A stretch of 8,997 bases of DNA from Clostridiales bacterium UBA1316 (GTDB lineage: Bacteria; Bacillota; Clostridia; Oscillospirales; Oscillospiraceae): assembly GCA_002307055.1 (NCBI GenBank), contig DBTM01000093.1, positions 1 to 8,997 on the forward strand. Reading direction: 5' to 3'. Below are positions 1 through 5,942 of this stretch, in pieces (position 1 is the stretch's first letter; each line of letters begins with the position of its first letter). The position numbers and the translations under genes were made by a program. Under the pieces are notes generated by a model. It worked only from the letters and a program-made list of their open reading frames with translations. It searched no databases and was not told the DNA's origin.

Positions 1-46
1 GTTAATCGCCCCCTCCTACCCGATTAGGGTTCGGGATACCGGCATG
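1..46. other. Left-edge non-coding stretch with small hairpin
   Basis: No reading frame of note is seen here. A short GC-rich hairpin is visible: CCCGA (19-23) can pair with TCGGG (31-35) around a 7-nt loop. No T-tract follows, so it is not a convincing rho-independent terminator. It may be the end of a repeat or the 3' region of a gene lying left of the window. The sequence turns sharply AT-rich after about position 46. Confidence 0.3.
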
Positions 47-50
47 ACAA

Positions 51-89
51 TATGCATAATATACAGTTATATACAGAATATTATGCATA
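51..89. promoter_or_regulatory. Tandem ARG boxes, probable ArgR operator
   Basis: Two 18-bp AT-rich palindrome-like sites lie at 51-68 (TATGCATAATATACAGTT) and 72-89 (reverse complement TATGCATAATATTCTGTA), separated by 3 bp. Their first 13 bases are identical when read from opposite strands, so together they form a 16-bp perfect inverted repeat (47-62 and 78-93). The centres, about 59.5 and 80.5, are 21 bp apart, which is the known arrangement of ARG boxes contacted by one ArgR/AhrC hexamer. Each site fits the general form TGNAT-N4-ATNCA imperfectly. The position upstream of the first arginine gene supports arginine-dependent repression. ArgR binding is inferred. Confidence 0.7.
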
Positions 90-156
90 TTGTGTGTTTT
101 AACATATTAGAATACTCAATACATATCAATTATATAAAAAGTAATAGCAAAAAACT

Positions 157-174
157 ATTGCATATAAATGCAAA
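157..174. promoter_or_regulatory. Third ARG box over the -35 region
   Basis: The core at 159-172 is TGCAT-ATAA-ATGCA, a perfect 5-bp inverted repeat around four A/T bases, and the best single match to the ARG-box pattern in the window. It overlaps the -35 hexamer of the candidate argG promoter, so a bound repressor would be expected to exclude RNA polymerase. It lies about 95 bp downstream of the middle of the tandem pair. This resembles the multi-operator, possibly looping, arrangements known for AhrC in Bacillus. Confidence 0.65.
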
Positions 175-186
175 ACGTGTTACTAT
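158..186 (+). promoter_or_regulatory. Candidate sigma-A promoter of the arg operon
   Basis: TTGCAT at 158-163 (candidate -35) and TACTAT at 181-186 (candidate -10) are separated by an ideal 17 nt. Both hexamers match the consensus only partly. Transcription would start near 191-193, giving a leader of roughly 135 nt before argG. Overlap of the -35 with an ARG box supports the choice. TATAAA sequences at 133-138 and 163-168 are alternative -10 elements but lack a recognisable -35. Confidence 0.5.
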
Positions 187-254
187 ATCCACATCGCAGA
201 ATTTGGGAGAATTAGGTTTGAAAGATAAATCTTTTAAACCGGGTTTTGTTCCTC

Positions 255-290
255 TCGGGTCGGAAGGCCCGAAGTCCGGCATTGCCGGAC
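255..290 (+). other. Two tandem GC-rich hairpins in the argG leader
   Basis: TCGGG (255-259) pairs with CCCGA (268-272) around an 8-nt loop. Immediately after it GTCCGGC (274-280) pairs perfectly with GCCGGAC (284-290) around ATT. No T-run follows, so they are not an obvious terminator, and I recognise no riboswitch class or T-box motif. They are much more GC-rich than the surrounding leader and end about 36 nt before the argG start. They could be an RNA regulatory structure, an mRNA-stabilising element, or a dispersed palindromic repeat that landed here. Confidence 0.45.
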
Positions 291-326
291 ACGGCACAAT
301 TCCCCAAGAAAGGTATGGTTATAATA

Positions 327-1547
327 ATGAAAGATATTAAAAAAGTCGTATTGGCGTATTCGGGCGGTCTGGATACTTCCATCATTATCCCGTGGCTGAA
401 GGAAAATTACGACAACTGTGAGGTCATCGCCGTCTCCGGTGATGTCGGGCAGGGGACCGAGCTGGACGGCCTTGAAGAAAAAGCAAAAAAAACGGGAGCA
501 TCCAAGCTCTATATTGAAGACATTACCGATGAATTTGTCGATGATTTTATCATCCCGACGATGAAAGCGGGCGCAAAATACGAAGGGTATCTGCTTGGCA
601 CCTCGTTTGCCCGCCCTGTCATTGCCAAGCGCATCGTGGAGATCGCGCTCAAAGAGGGCGCCGACGCCATCTGTCACGGCTGCACCGGAAAAGGCAACGA
701 CCAGGTGCGCTTCGAGCTGACGATCAAAGCTTTCGCGCCGCATATGAAAATTATCGCCCCGTGGCGTGAGTGGGACCTCAAAAGCCGTGACGACGAGATC
801 GACTACGCCGAAGCCCATAACATCCCCCTGAAAATCAACCGTGAGACGAATTACTCCAAAGATAAGAATCTCTGGCATCTCTCGCACGAGGGGATGGATT
901 TAGAGAACCCCGGTAACGAGCCGCTCTACAATAAACCCGGATTTTTAGAGCTCGGCGTATCCCCTGAGACGGCGCCAGATAAGCCGGAATATGTGGAGAT
1001 AGAATTTGAAAAGGGCGTCCCGACGGCTGTAAACGGCGCGGTAATGAAGGCTTCGGATATTATCAGGAAGCTTAATGAAATCGGCGGAAAAAACGGTATC
1101 GGGCTGCTTGACCTCGTCGAGAACCGCCTCGTCGGCATGAAGAGCCGCGGCGTCTATGAAACACCGGGCGGAACAATCCTTTATCACGCGCACGAGGTAC
1201 TCGAAACGATATGCCTTGACAAAGAGACCGCGCACCTCAAGACCCAGTTCGCTGTGAAGTTCGCCGAGCTCGTCTACAACGGACAATGGTTCACGCCGCT
1301 GCGTGAGGCGCTCTCCGCCTTTACGGATAAAACACAGGAGACCGTCACCGGCAAAGTAAAGCTTAAATTGTATAAAGGCAATATCACCAACGCCGGTGTC
1401 TGGAGTAAGCACAGCCTCTACAGCGAGACCCTGGCCTCCTTCGGCGAGAGCGATTACAAGCAATCCGAAGCCGAAGGCTTCATCAATCTCTTCGGTTTAC
1501 CAATTCAAACAAAGGCGCTGCTCGAGGAGAAGAGAAAGAAATATTAG
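327..1547 (+). CDS. argG: Argininosuccinate synthase
   Basis: Joins citrulline and aspartate, using ATP cleaved to AMP and pyrophosphate, to form argininosuccinate; this is the penultimate step of arginine synthesis, in the cytoplasm. The 406-residue protein has the usual family length. The N-terminal PP-loop SGGLDTS is at residues 12-18, GCTGKGNDQ is at 118-126, and the conserved stretch SKDKNLWHLSHEG follows. It ends in a typical GFINLFGLP segment and a basic tail. The frame stays open upstream to 246 (TTG), but that extension runs through the leader hairpins and ArgG proteins begin just before the PP-loop, so ATG 327 is chosen. AAGAAAGG at 306-313 is a plausible but distant ribosome site (13 nt); ATG 315 would be too close to it. 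This is the first gene of the operon, behind the ARG boxes. Confidence 0.97.
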   Translation: MKDIKKVVLAYSGGLDTSIIIPWLKENYDNCEVIAVSGDVGQGTELDGLEEKAKKTGASKLYIEDITDEFVDDFIIPTMKAGAKYEGYLLGTSFARPVIAKRIVEIALKEGADAICHGCTGKGNDQVRFELTIKAFAPHMKIIAPWREWDLKSRDDEIDYAEAHNIPLKINRETNYSKDKNLWHLSHEGMDLENPGNEPLYNKPGFLELGVSPETAPDKPEYVEIEFEKGVPTAVNGAVMKASDIIRKLNEIGGKNGIGLLDLVENRLVGMKSRGVYETPGGTILYHAHEVLETICLDKETAHLKTQFAVKFAELVYNGQWFTPLREALSAFTDKTQETVTGKVKLKLYKGNITNAGVWSKHSLYSETLASFGESDYKQSEAEGFINLFGLPIQTKALLEEKRKKY

Positions 1548-1583
1548 AAATATCAAGAATCGACAGGAATCCCGTATTGGCCA

Positions 1584-1611
1584 ACGGGGCGATGTGGGCA
1601 TCATCCCCTAC
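1584..1611 (+). repeat. REP-like palindrome copy A (forward)
   Basis: A 28-bp unit starting ACGGGGCGATG and ending CTAC. It differs from the other forward copies at two positions in the right arm (1603-1604, AT instead of GC), which breaks the middle of the stem. Flanking CCCGTA (1571-1576) and TACGGG (1609-1614) could lengthen the stem. It begins 36 bp after the argG stop, in the untranslated region before the transposase gene. Confidence 0.75.
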
Positions 1612-1641
1612 GGGAAAAACGAATATGGGTAAAACGAATAT
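1612..1641 (+). repeat. 15-bp imperfect tandem duplication
   Basis: Two adjacent 15-bp units, 1612-1626 and 1627-1641, differ at one base (GGGAAAAACGAATAT then GGGTAAAACGAATAT). A related sequence, GGGTATAACGAAT, follows repeat copy E at 2330-2342, so the unit is probably the outer flank of the REP repeat that was locally duplicated. It creates two in-frame ATG codons (1625, 1640) ahead of the transposase gene. Confidence 0.65.
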
Positions 1642-1678
1642 GTTTCGGAAAAATGATGATACTGGGAGCAAGATCGTT

Positions 1679-2188
1679 ATGGATGGCAGTACAGTTGATG
1701 TTCCATTTCGAAAACAGCTGCGTTTAAATGGCTTCAATTATTCGAAAGCAGGTTATTACTACATAACGATATGTACCCTGAATCGACAGGAAACGCTTTG
1801 TAAAATCGTAGGGGGCGATGCCCACATCGCCCCGTCGGTATTATTATCTGAGCATGGGAAAATCATCGAAAAATATATTAAGAATATTGATATTAAATAC
1901 GAAAATACCTTTATTGATAAATATGTCATTATGCCCAACCATATCCACATGATCCTTGTGCGGGCTAACGGGGCGATGTGGGCATCGCCCCCTACGGGAA
2001 TTACGATTCCCAGTATCATCCGATCATTGAAAATATTGGCGACAAAGGAAACGGGAGCTGCTTTATTTCAAAAATCTTATTATGACCATATTATACGCGA
2101 CGAAGACGATTATCAGACGAAGTGGAATTACATTGATACAAACCCTGCCCGATGGGCTGATGACGAATATTTTCAAGTAAAACCGTAG
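1679..2188 (+). CDS. REP-associated tyrosine transposase (RAYT, Y1_Tnp/IS200-like)
   Basis: A 169-residue HUH-type single-strand nuclease/transposase of the family that acts on REP palindromes. Visible family features, in order: LRLNGFNYSKAGYYYITICT near the N terminus; the HUH motif MPNHIHMIL with His88 and His90; the QKSYYDHIIRDEDDY segment with the likely catalytic tyrosine at 134 or 135; and a final WNYIDTNPARW. All expected blocks are present, so the gene looks intact. ATG 1679 is chosen because GGGAG (1664-1668) precedes it by 10 nt and the family motif starts soon after. In-frame ATG 1640, ATG 1625 and TTG 1577 are alternatives. Two stretches, residues 44-52 (VGGDAHIAP) and 96-107 (ANGAMWASPPTG), are translated REP repeats. 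The stop codon TAG lies in the GTAG of repeat D. Composition is AT-rich, unlike the arg genes. Confidence 0.88.
   Translation: MDGSTVDVPFRKQLRLNGFNYSKAGYYYITICTLNRQETLCKIVGGDAHIAPSVLLSEHGKIIEKYIKNIDIKYENTFIDKYVIMPNHIHMILVRANGAMWASPPTGITIPSIIRSLKILATKETGAALFQKSYYDHIIRDEDDYQTKWNYIDTNPARWADDEYFQVKP
1808..1835 (-). repeat. REP-like palindrome copy B (reverse), inside the transposase gene
   Basis: Reads GTAG (1808-1811), then a hairpin with 9-bp arms GGGGCGATG and CATCGCCCC around CCCA. A GTAG tetranucleotide at the 5' foot of a hairpin is the recognition signature known for E. coli REP elements and RAYT enzymes. It lies in frame in the transposase gene and encodes VGGDAHIAP, between the N-terminal TICT strand and the LSEHGKIIEKYI helix. 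Confidence 0.8.
1968..1995 (+). repeat. REP-like palindrome copy C (forward), inside the transposase gene
   Basis: The exact reverse complement of copies B and D over 28 bp, ending in CTAC (1992-1995). It lies in frame just after the HUH motif and encodes most of ANGAMWASPPTG. With copy B it bounds a 188-bp piece of the gene with GTAG at the left end and CTAC at the right end, the paired inverted arrangement of a REPIN. Confidence 0.8.
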
Positions 2189-2212
2189 GGGGCGATGCCC
2201 ACATCGCCCCGT
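2185..2212 (-). repeat. REP-like palindrome copy D (reverse)
   Basis: Identical to copy B over 28 bp, with GTAG at 2185-2188 followed by the 9-bp-arm hairpin. Its GTAG supplies the TAG stop codon of the transposase gene, so the repeat forms the end of that gene and the left end of the decayed copy. Confidence 0.8.
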
Positions 2213-2301
2213 CGGTATTATTATTTGAGCATGGGAAATAACCAAAAAATATATTAAGAACATCGATATAAAATATGAAAACACCTATAATCAACGGGCT
2301 A

Positions 2302-2329
2302 ACGGGGCGATGTGGGCATCGCCCCCTAC
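2302..2329 (+). repeat. REP-like palindrome copy E (forward), just upstream of argH
   Basis: Identical to copy C over 28 bp and preceded, as C is, by CGGGCTA. It ends in CTAC (2326-2329). The hairpin ends about 30 nt before the argH Shine-Dalgarno sequence, so it will be present in the mRNA just upstream of the argH initiation region. Confidence 0.8.
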
Positions 2330-2371
2330 GGGTATAACGAATGTCGCATTATTTCGAAAGGACGATTTATA

Positions 2372-3748
2372 ATGAAGCTTTGGTCGGGACGGTTTTCCAG
2401 CGATACGGATGCGCTGGTCGATGAGCTCAATGCCTCTATCATGTTCGATAAAAGGCTTTATAAAGAGGATATCGCAGGGTCCGTCGCGCACGCGAAAATG
2501 CTGGGAGATCAGGGGATTATCGAAAAGACTGAAGCGAAGAAGATCATAACAGCCTTAAGCGATATTTTAAAGGATATCGAAGAGGGCCATTTCGAATTCA
2601 AGCTCGCCGATGAGGATATCCATATGAGCATCGAAACGGAGCTCACGAAGCGCATCGGGGATACAGGCAAGCGGCTGCATACGGCGAGAAGCCGGAATGA
2701 TCAGGTAGCGCTGGATTTTCGGATGTATCTGATCAATGAGATTGAAATAATACGCGGCGGCGCGCTGAACCTGATTTCCGTACTGCTCCAGATTGCCGAA
2801 AAGAATACGGCAACGATCATGCCTGCCTACACGCATCTACAGCGGGCACAGCCGACGACCTTTGCCCATTACATGATGGCATACACCAGCATGCTCCGGC
2901 GCGATGTCACGCGGCTGGAGGACTGCCTTGAGCGCATGGATGAAATGCCGCTCGGCAGCGGGGCGCTCACCGGCACGACATACCCGATCGACCGGAAAAG
3001 CGTCGCCGATACGCTCGGTTTCGCGCGGATCACGGAAAACAGCCTCGACGGTGTGTCCGACAGGGATTACGCGCTGGAGCTTTTAAGCGACCTTTCCATA
3101 ATGATGATGCACTTATCGCGTTTCTCTGAAGAAATTATACTGTGGTGCTCCTGGGAATTCCGATTTGTCGAATTATCCGACGCGTATTCGACAGGCTCGT
3201 CCATCATGCCGCAGAAGAAAAACCCGGATATCGCGGAGCTTGTGCGCGGGAAGACAGGCCGGGTTTACGGCAGCCTGATGGGTCTTTTGACCGTGATGAA
3301 GGCACTGCCGCTGGCGTATAACAAGGATATGCAGGAGGATAAGGAGCAGGTTTTCGACGCTGTGGATACTGTAAAAAAGGTCCTGCCGGTTTTTGCAGCG
3401 ATGCTGGCGACGATGACGGTTAAGCCGGACAATATGCGCAAAGCCGCGTCGGAGGGGTATATAAACGCCACGGACTGCGCGGATTACCTCGTCAAAAAGG
3501 GCATGCCGTTCAGAGACGCTTACACCGTTATCGGGAAGCTCGTCCACCATTGCATGGAGTGCGGAAAAACGCTGGAAACACTGCCGATTGAAACCTACAA
3601 GACGTTTTCACCGCTCTTTGAAAACGATGTTTATGAAGCCGTCAAGCTCGAAACATGCGTTGAGCTGCGCAATGTCCCCGGCGGGCCGTCCTCCAAATCA
3701 GTGAAAGCCCAGATGGACAACATAAAAATGTTTCTGGATGAAAGTTGA
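2372..3748 (+). CDS. argH: Argininosuccinate lyase
   Basis: Splits argininosuccinate to arginine and fumarate, the last step of the pathway, as a homotetramer of the fumarase/aspartase superfamily. The 458-residue protein has the family's normal length. Visible blocks: MKLWSGRF at the start, TARSRNDQVALD with Ser107-Gln111, YTHLQRAQPTT with active-site His155, and the superfamily signature GSSIMPQKKNPD at 275-286 with the catalytic serine in its mobile loop. The C terminus carries the usual NVPGGPSS. ATG 2372 is chosen because AAAGGA (2357-2362) lies 9 nt upstream and the protein then starts like its family; the open frame back to GTG 2312 passes through REP copy E. It is separated from argG by the mobile block and followed by argC after 14 bp. 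Confidence 0.97.
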   Translation: MKLWSGRFSSDTDALVDELNASIMFDKRLYKEDIAGSVAHAKMLGDQGIIEKTEAKKIITALSDILKDIEEGHFEFKLADEDIHMSIETELTKRIGDTGKRLHTARSRNDQVALDFRMYLINEIEIIRGGALNLISVLLQIAEKNTATIMPAYTHLQRAQPTTFAHYMMAYTSMLRRDVTRLEDCLERMDEMPLGSGALTGTTYPIDRKSVADTLGFARITENSLDGVSDRDYALELLSDLSIMMMHLSRFSEEIILWCSWEFRFVELSDAYSTGSSIMPQKKNPDIAELVRGKTGRVYGSLMGLLTVMKALPLAYNKDMQEDKEQVFDAVDTVKKVLPVFAAMLATMTVKPDNMRKAASEGYINATDCADYLVKKGMPFRDAYTVIGKLVHHCMECGKTLETLPIETYKTFSPLFENDVYEAVKLETCVELRNVPGGPSSKSVKAQMDNIKMFLDES

Positions 3749-3762
3749 AATGAGGTTATATA

Positions 3763-4692
3763 ATGAAGCCTAAGATATATATAGACGGGCAGGAAGGCAC
3801 GACCGGGCTGCAGATTTACGACCGGCTCGGCAAAAGAGACGATATCGACCTGCTGGTGATTGATACGGATAAGCGCAAGGATGTGACCGAACGCAAAAAG
3901 CTCATTAACAGTGCGGACCTTGTTATCCTCTGCCTGCCGGACGACGCCGCGCGCGAGGCTGTTTCGTTTATAGAAAATGACCGAACGCGCGTTATTGACG
4001 CGTCGACAGCGTACCGAACGGTTGACGGCTGGGTATATGGCTTCCCGGAGCTGATGCAGGCGCAGAGAGAAAAAATACGAACGGCAAAACGGGTTGCCAA
4101 TCCGGGCTGCCACGCCATCGGGTTTGTCTCGCTGGTTTATCCGCTCATTGCGCTCGAAATACTGCCGAAAAGCTATCCGCTGACCTGCTTTTCGCTCACC
4201 GGCTACTCCGGCGGCGGCAAAAAAATGATAAATCAATATGAGCACGAAAAAACACCTGATTTATACGCGCCGAGGCTCTATGGCCTCAATCTCCGCCATA
4301 AGCATTTTCCGGAAATGGTACATATAACCGGCTTGAAGCGCGCACCGGTCTTCGTGCCCGTTGTCGACGATTATTACGAGGGCATGGCGACGACGATTAT
4401 GCTGCACAATGATTATCTCGGTGACCGGCAGTCTGCCCATACAATCCGGGATGAGCTGGCTGAGTATTACAGAGGGCAAAGGTTTGTATATGTTGCGGAG
4501 GAGCTCGGGAGCGGCTACTTAAACAGCAACTGGGGAATAGGGACGAACAACCTCCAGATCACCGTCAGCGGAACGGACGGTGAAACCATCGTCACCGCCC
4601 GCTTTGACAATCTCGGCAAAGGCGCCTCCGGCTCCGCCGTCCAGAACATGAACATCATGCTGGGCTTTGATGAAGGTAAATTCTTGGATTAG
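3763..4692 (+). CDS. argC: N-acetyl-gamma-glutamyl-phosphate reductase, type 2
   Basis: Reduces N-acetylglutamyl 5-phosphate to N-acetylglutamate semialdehyde with NADPH. The 309-residue protein fits the shorter type 2 class of AGPR rather than the type 1 class of about 345 residues. The N-terminal nucleotide-binding turn GQEGTTG is at 9-15, followed by LVILCLPDDAAREA. The catalytic cysteine is Cys116 in VANPGCHA, and the conserved HKHFPEM block with His181 and Glu184 follows. The C-terminal GKGASGSAVQNMNIM is typical. GAGG (3752-3755) lies 7 nt before ATG 3763. The gene lies 14 bp after argH and 10 bp before argJ, so it is surely cotranscribed with both. Confidence 0.95.
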   Translation: MKPKIYIDGQEGTTGLQIYDRLGKRDDIDLLVIDTDKRKDVTERKKLINSADLVILCLPDDAAREAVSFIENDRTRVIDASTAYRTVDGWVYGFPELMQAQREKIRTAKRVANPGCHAIGFVSLVYPLIALEILPKSYPLTCFSLTGYSGGGKKMINQYEHEKTPDLYAPRLYGLNLRHKHFPEMVHITGLKRAPVFVPVVDDYYEGMATTIMLHNDYLGDRQSAHTIRDELAEYYRGQRFVYVAEELGSGYLNSNWGIGTNNLQITVSGTDGETIVTARFDNLGKGASGSAVQNMNIMLGFDEGKFLD

Positions 4693-4702
4693 GAATGATA
4701 TT

Positions 4703-5923
4703 ATGTTGAAATTTATTGATGGCGGCGTTTGCGCCGCGCAGGGCTTTAAGGCTTCCGGCATCCATGTCGGGGTCAAAACCAATAACCTGACAAAGAAAGA
4801 CCTGGCACTGATTGTTTCGGATGGAGAAGCGAACGCGGCTGCGGTTTATACGAAGAATATCGTGAAGGCGGCGCCCTTGATTATCTCCAAGGCACATCTG
4901 AGCGACGGTAAAGCGCGGGCGATTATAGCCAACAGCGGCAACGCGAACGCGTGCGCGCCGTTCGGCGAAGCGTATGCCGAACGCAGCTGCCGGGCGGCTG
5001 CCGAAGCGCTTGGTATTTCGCAGAAGGATATCCTCGTCGCGTCAACCGGTGTCATCGGGCAGACGCTGCCGGTGGAAGTGATTGAAAAGGGCGTACCGGC
5101 CCTCGTGAGCGCGCTGAGCGCGAATGGCTCCGGTGACGCGGCCGCGGCGATTATGACGACGGATACGGTGATGAAGGAATGCGCGGTTGAAACGCAAATC
5201 GGGGGCAAAACCGTAAAAATTGGCGGTATCGCAAAGGGCAGCGGCATGATCCACCCGAATATGGGGACGATGCTCTGCTTTATCACAACCGACTGCGCCA
5301 TCAGCGCAAAGATGATTCAAAAGGCGCTTGTTGAGACGGCAAATGTCAGCTTCAACAGAATATCTGTCGACGGGGATACGTCAACAAACGACATGTACTG
5401 CCTTTTGGCGAACGGCTTTGCCGGCAACAGCATCATTGCCGCAGCCGGCGGCGAGTATGACGCGTTTCTTGAGGCACTCAAGGCGCTCAGTGTTTATCTG
5501 GCAAAAATAATGGCCTCCGACGGCGAAGGCGCGACGCATCTGATTACCTGCACAGTGAAGGGCGCCGCAGACGAGAAGGCTGCCGAGACGCTGTCCAAAT
5601 CCGTCATCTCCTCGACACTGACGAAAGCGGCTGTCTTCGGTGCTGACGCCAACTGGGGCAGAGTATTGTGTGCGATGGGCTATTCGGGCGTTGAATTCGA
5701 CCCGGAACAGGTCAGTGTCGCTTTCAGTTCTGAAGCCGGATCGATTGATGTGTGTAAAAATGGGCGGGGACTGTCCTTTGACGAAGCCTTAGCGAAAAAA
5801 GTCCTAACCGTGCACGACATTACCCTTGATATTACCGCCGGTACCGGTATGGGCGAATGCACCTGCTGGGGCTGCGATATTACATATGATTATATCAAGA
5901 TCAACGGCGATTACAGAACATAG
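4703..5923 (+). CDS. argJ: Glutamate N-acetyltransferase (ornithine acetyltransferase) ArgJ
   Basis: Transfers the acetyl group from N-acetylornithine to glutamate, releasing ornithine and regenerating N-acetylglutamate; some members also use acetyl-CoA. The 406-residue precursor of this Ntn-hydrolase-like enzyme cleaves itself. The conserved site KGSGMIHPNMG-TML places the cut between Gly188 and Thr189, with Thr189 as nucleophile of the beta chain; many relatives have Ala rather than Gly before Thr. STGVIGQ and the C-terminal TCWGCDITYDYIKINGDYRT are family hallmarks. ATG 4703 is chosen because AGGA (4691-4694) lies 8 nt upstream and LKFIDGGVCAAQGF is the normal start; the open frame extends to 4667 inside argC. 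Whether it is mono- or bifunctional cannot be told from sequence. Confidence 0.96.
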   Translation: MLKFIDGGVCAAQGFKASGIHVGVKTNNLTKKDLALIVSDGEANAAAVYTKNIVKAAPLIISKAHLSDGKARAIIANSGNANACAPFGEAYAERSCRAAAEALGISQKDILVASTGVIGQTLPVEVIEKGVPALVSALSANGSGDAAAAIMTTDTVMKECAVETQIGGKTVKIGGIAKGSGMIHPNMGTMLCFITTDCAISAKMIQKALVETANVSFNRISVDGDTSTNDMYCLLANGFAGNSIIAAAGGEYDAFLEALKALSVYLAKIMASDGEGATHLITCTVKGAADEKAAETLSKSVISSTLTKAAVFGADANWGRVLCAMGYSGVEFDPEQVSVAFSSEAGSIDVCKNGRGLSFDEALAKKVLTVHDITLDITAGTGMGECTCWGCDITYDYIKINGDYRT

Positions 5924-5942
5924 ACTTGGAAGGTGCTGTTAA

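Larger units (their letters stand above)
1571..2332. mobile_element. RAYT/REP mobile block between argG and argH
   Basis: This block holds a Y1-type (HUH) transposase gene, five copies of one palindromic repeat in alternating orientation (+ - + - +), and a decayed partial copy of the transposase gene. Its base composition outside the repeats is clearly more AT-rich than the flanking arg genes. The ends are approximate: the left is set where CCCGTA (1571-1576) mirrors TACGGG (1609-1614), the right after the last repeat. No target-site duplication was found, which fits the single-strand chemistry known for IS200/IS605-like enzymes and RAYTs. It separates two genes that would otherwise be adjacent in the operon. 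Confidence 0.7.
2185..2332 (+). pseudogene. Decayed, internally deleted copy of the transposase core (REPIN-like)
   Basis: Starting at its own REP repeat, this stretch aligns with 1808-1998 of the transposase gene. The repeat and the bases after it (GTCGGTATTATTAT, TGAGCATGGGAAA, AAAAATATATTAAGAA) are shared with scattered substitutions. A 1-base deletion near 2240 introduces a frameshift and a TAA. The part that would encode YVIMPNHIHMILV, with the HUH histidines, is missing: the unit is 148 bp against 191 bp. It ends at another REP in opposite orientation. It cannot encode a working enzyme and resembles a non-autonomous derivative bounded by GTAG and CTAC ends. Confidence 0.7.

Noticed and set aside
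47..93. 16-bp inverted repeat as a rho-independent terminator
   Set aside because: It is AT-rich with a 15-nt spacer and lacks a run of T after the right arm; the spacing and symmetry fit ARG boxes better.
246..326. 27-residue N-terminal extension of ArgG from a TTG codon
   Set aside because: The extension is encoded by the leader hairpins and has no family counterpart; ATG 327 places the PP-loop at the normal distance from the N terminus.
44..340. 98-codon open frame across the argG control region, possible leader peptide
   Set aside because: It starts upstream of the likely transcription start, crosses the ARG boxes and both hairpins, has no ribosome site and no run of arginine codons, and overlaps the argG start.
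234..887. Long minus-strand frame of 217 codons opposite argG
   Set aside because: Antisense shadow of a clearly conserved gene, with no recognisable motif or ribosome site.
1584..2329. Five regularly oriented repeats as a CRISPR array
   Set aside because: The copies alternate in orientation, the intervals are unequal and partly coding, and no cas genes are present.
2312..2371. 20-residue N-terminal extension of ArgH from GTG 2312
   Set aside because: It is translation of REP copy E; a good AAAGGA precedes ATG 2372 and ArgH proteins start with MKLWSGRF-like sequence.
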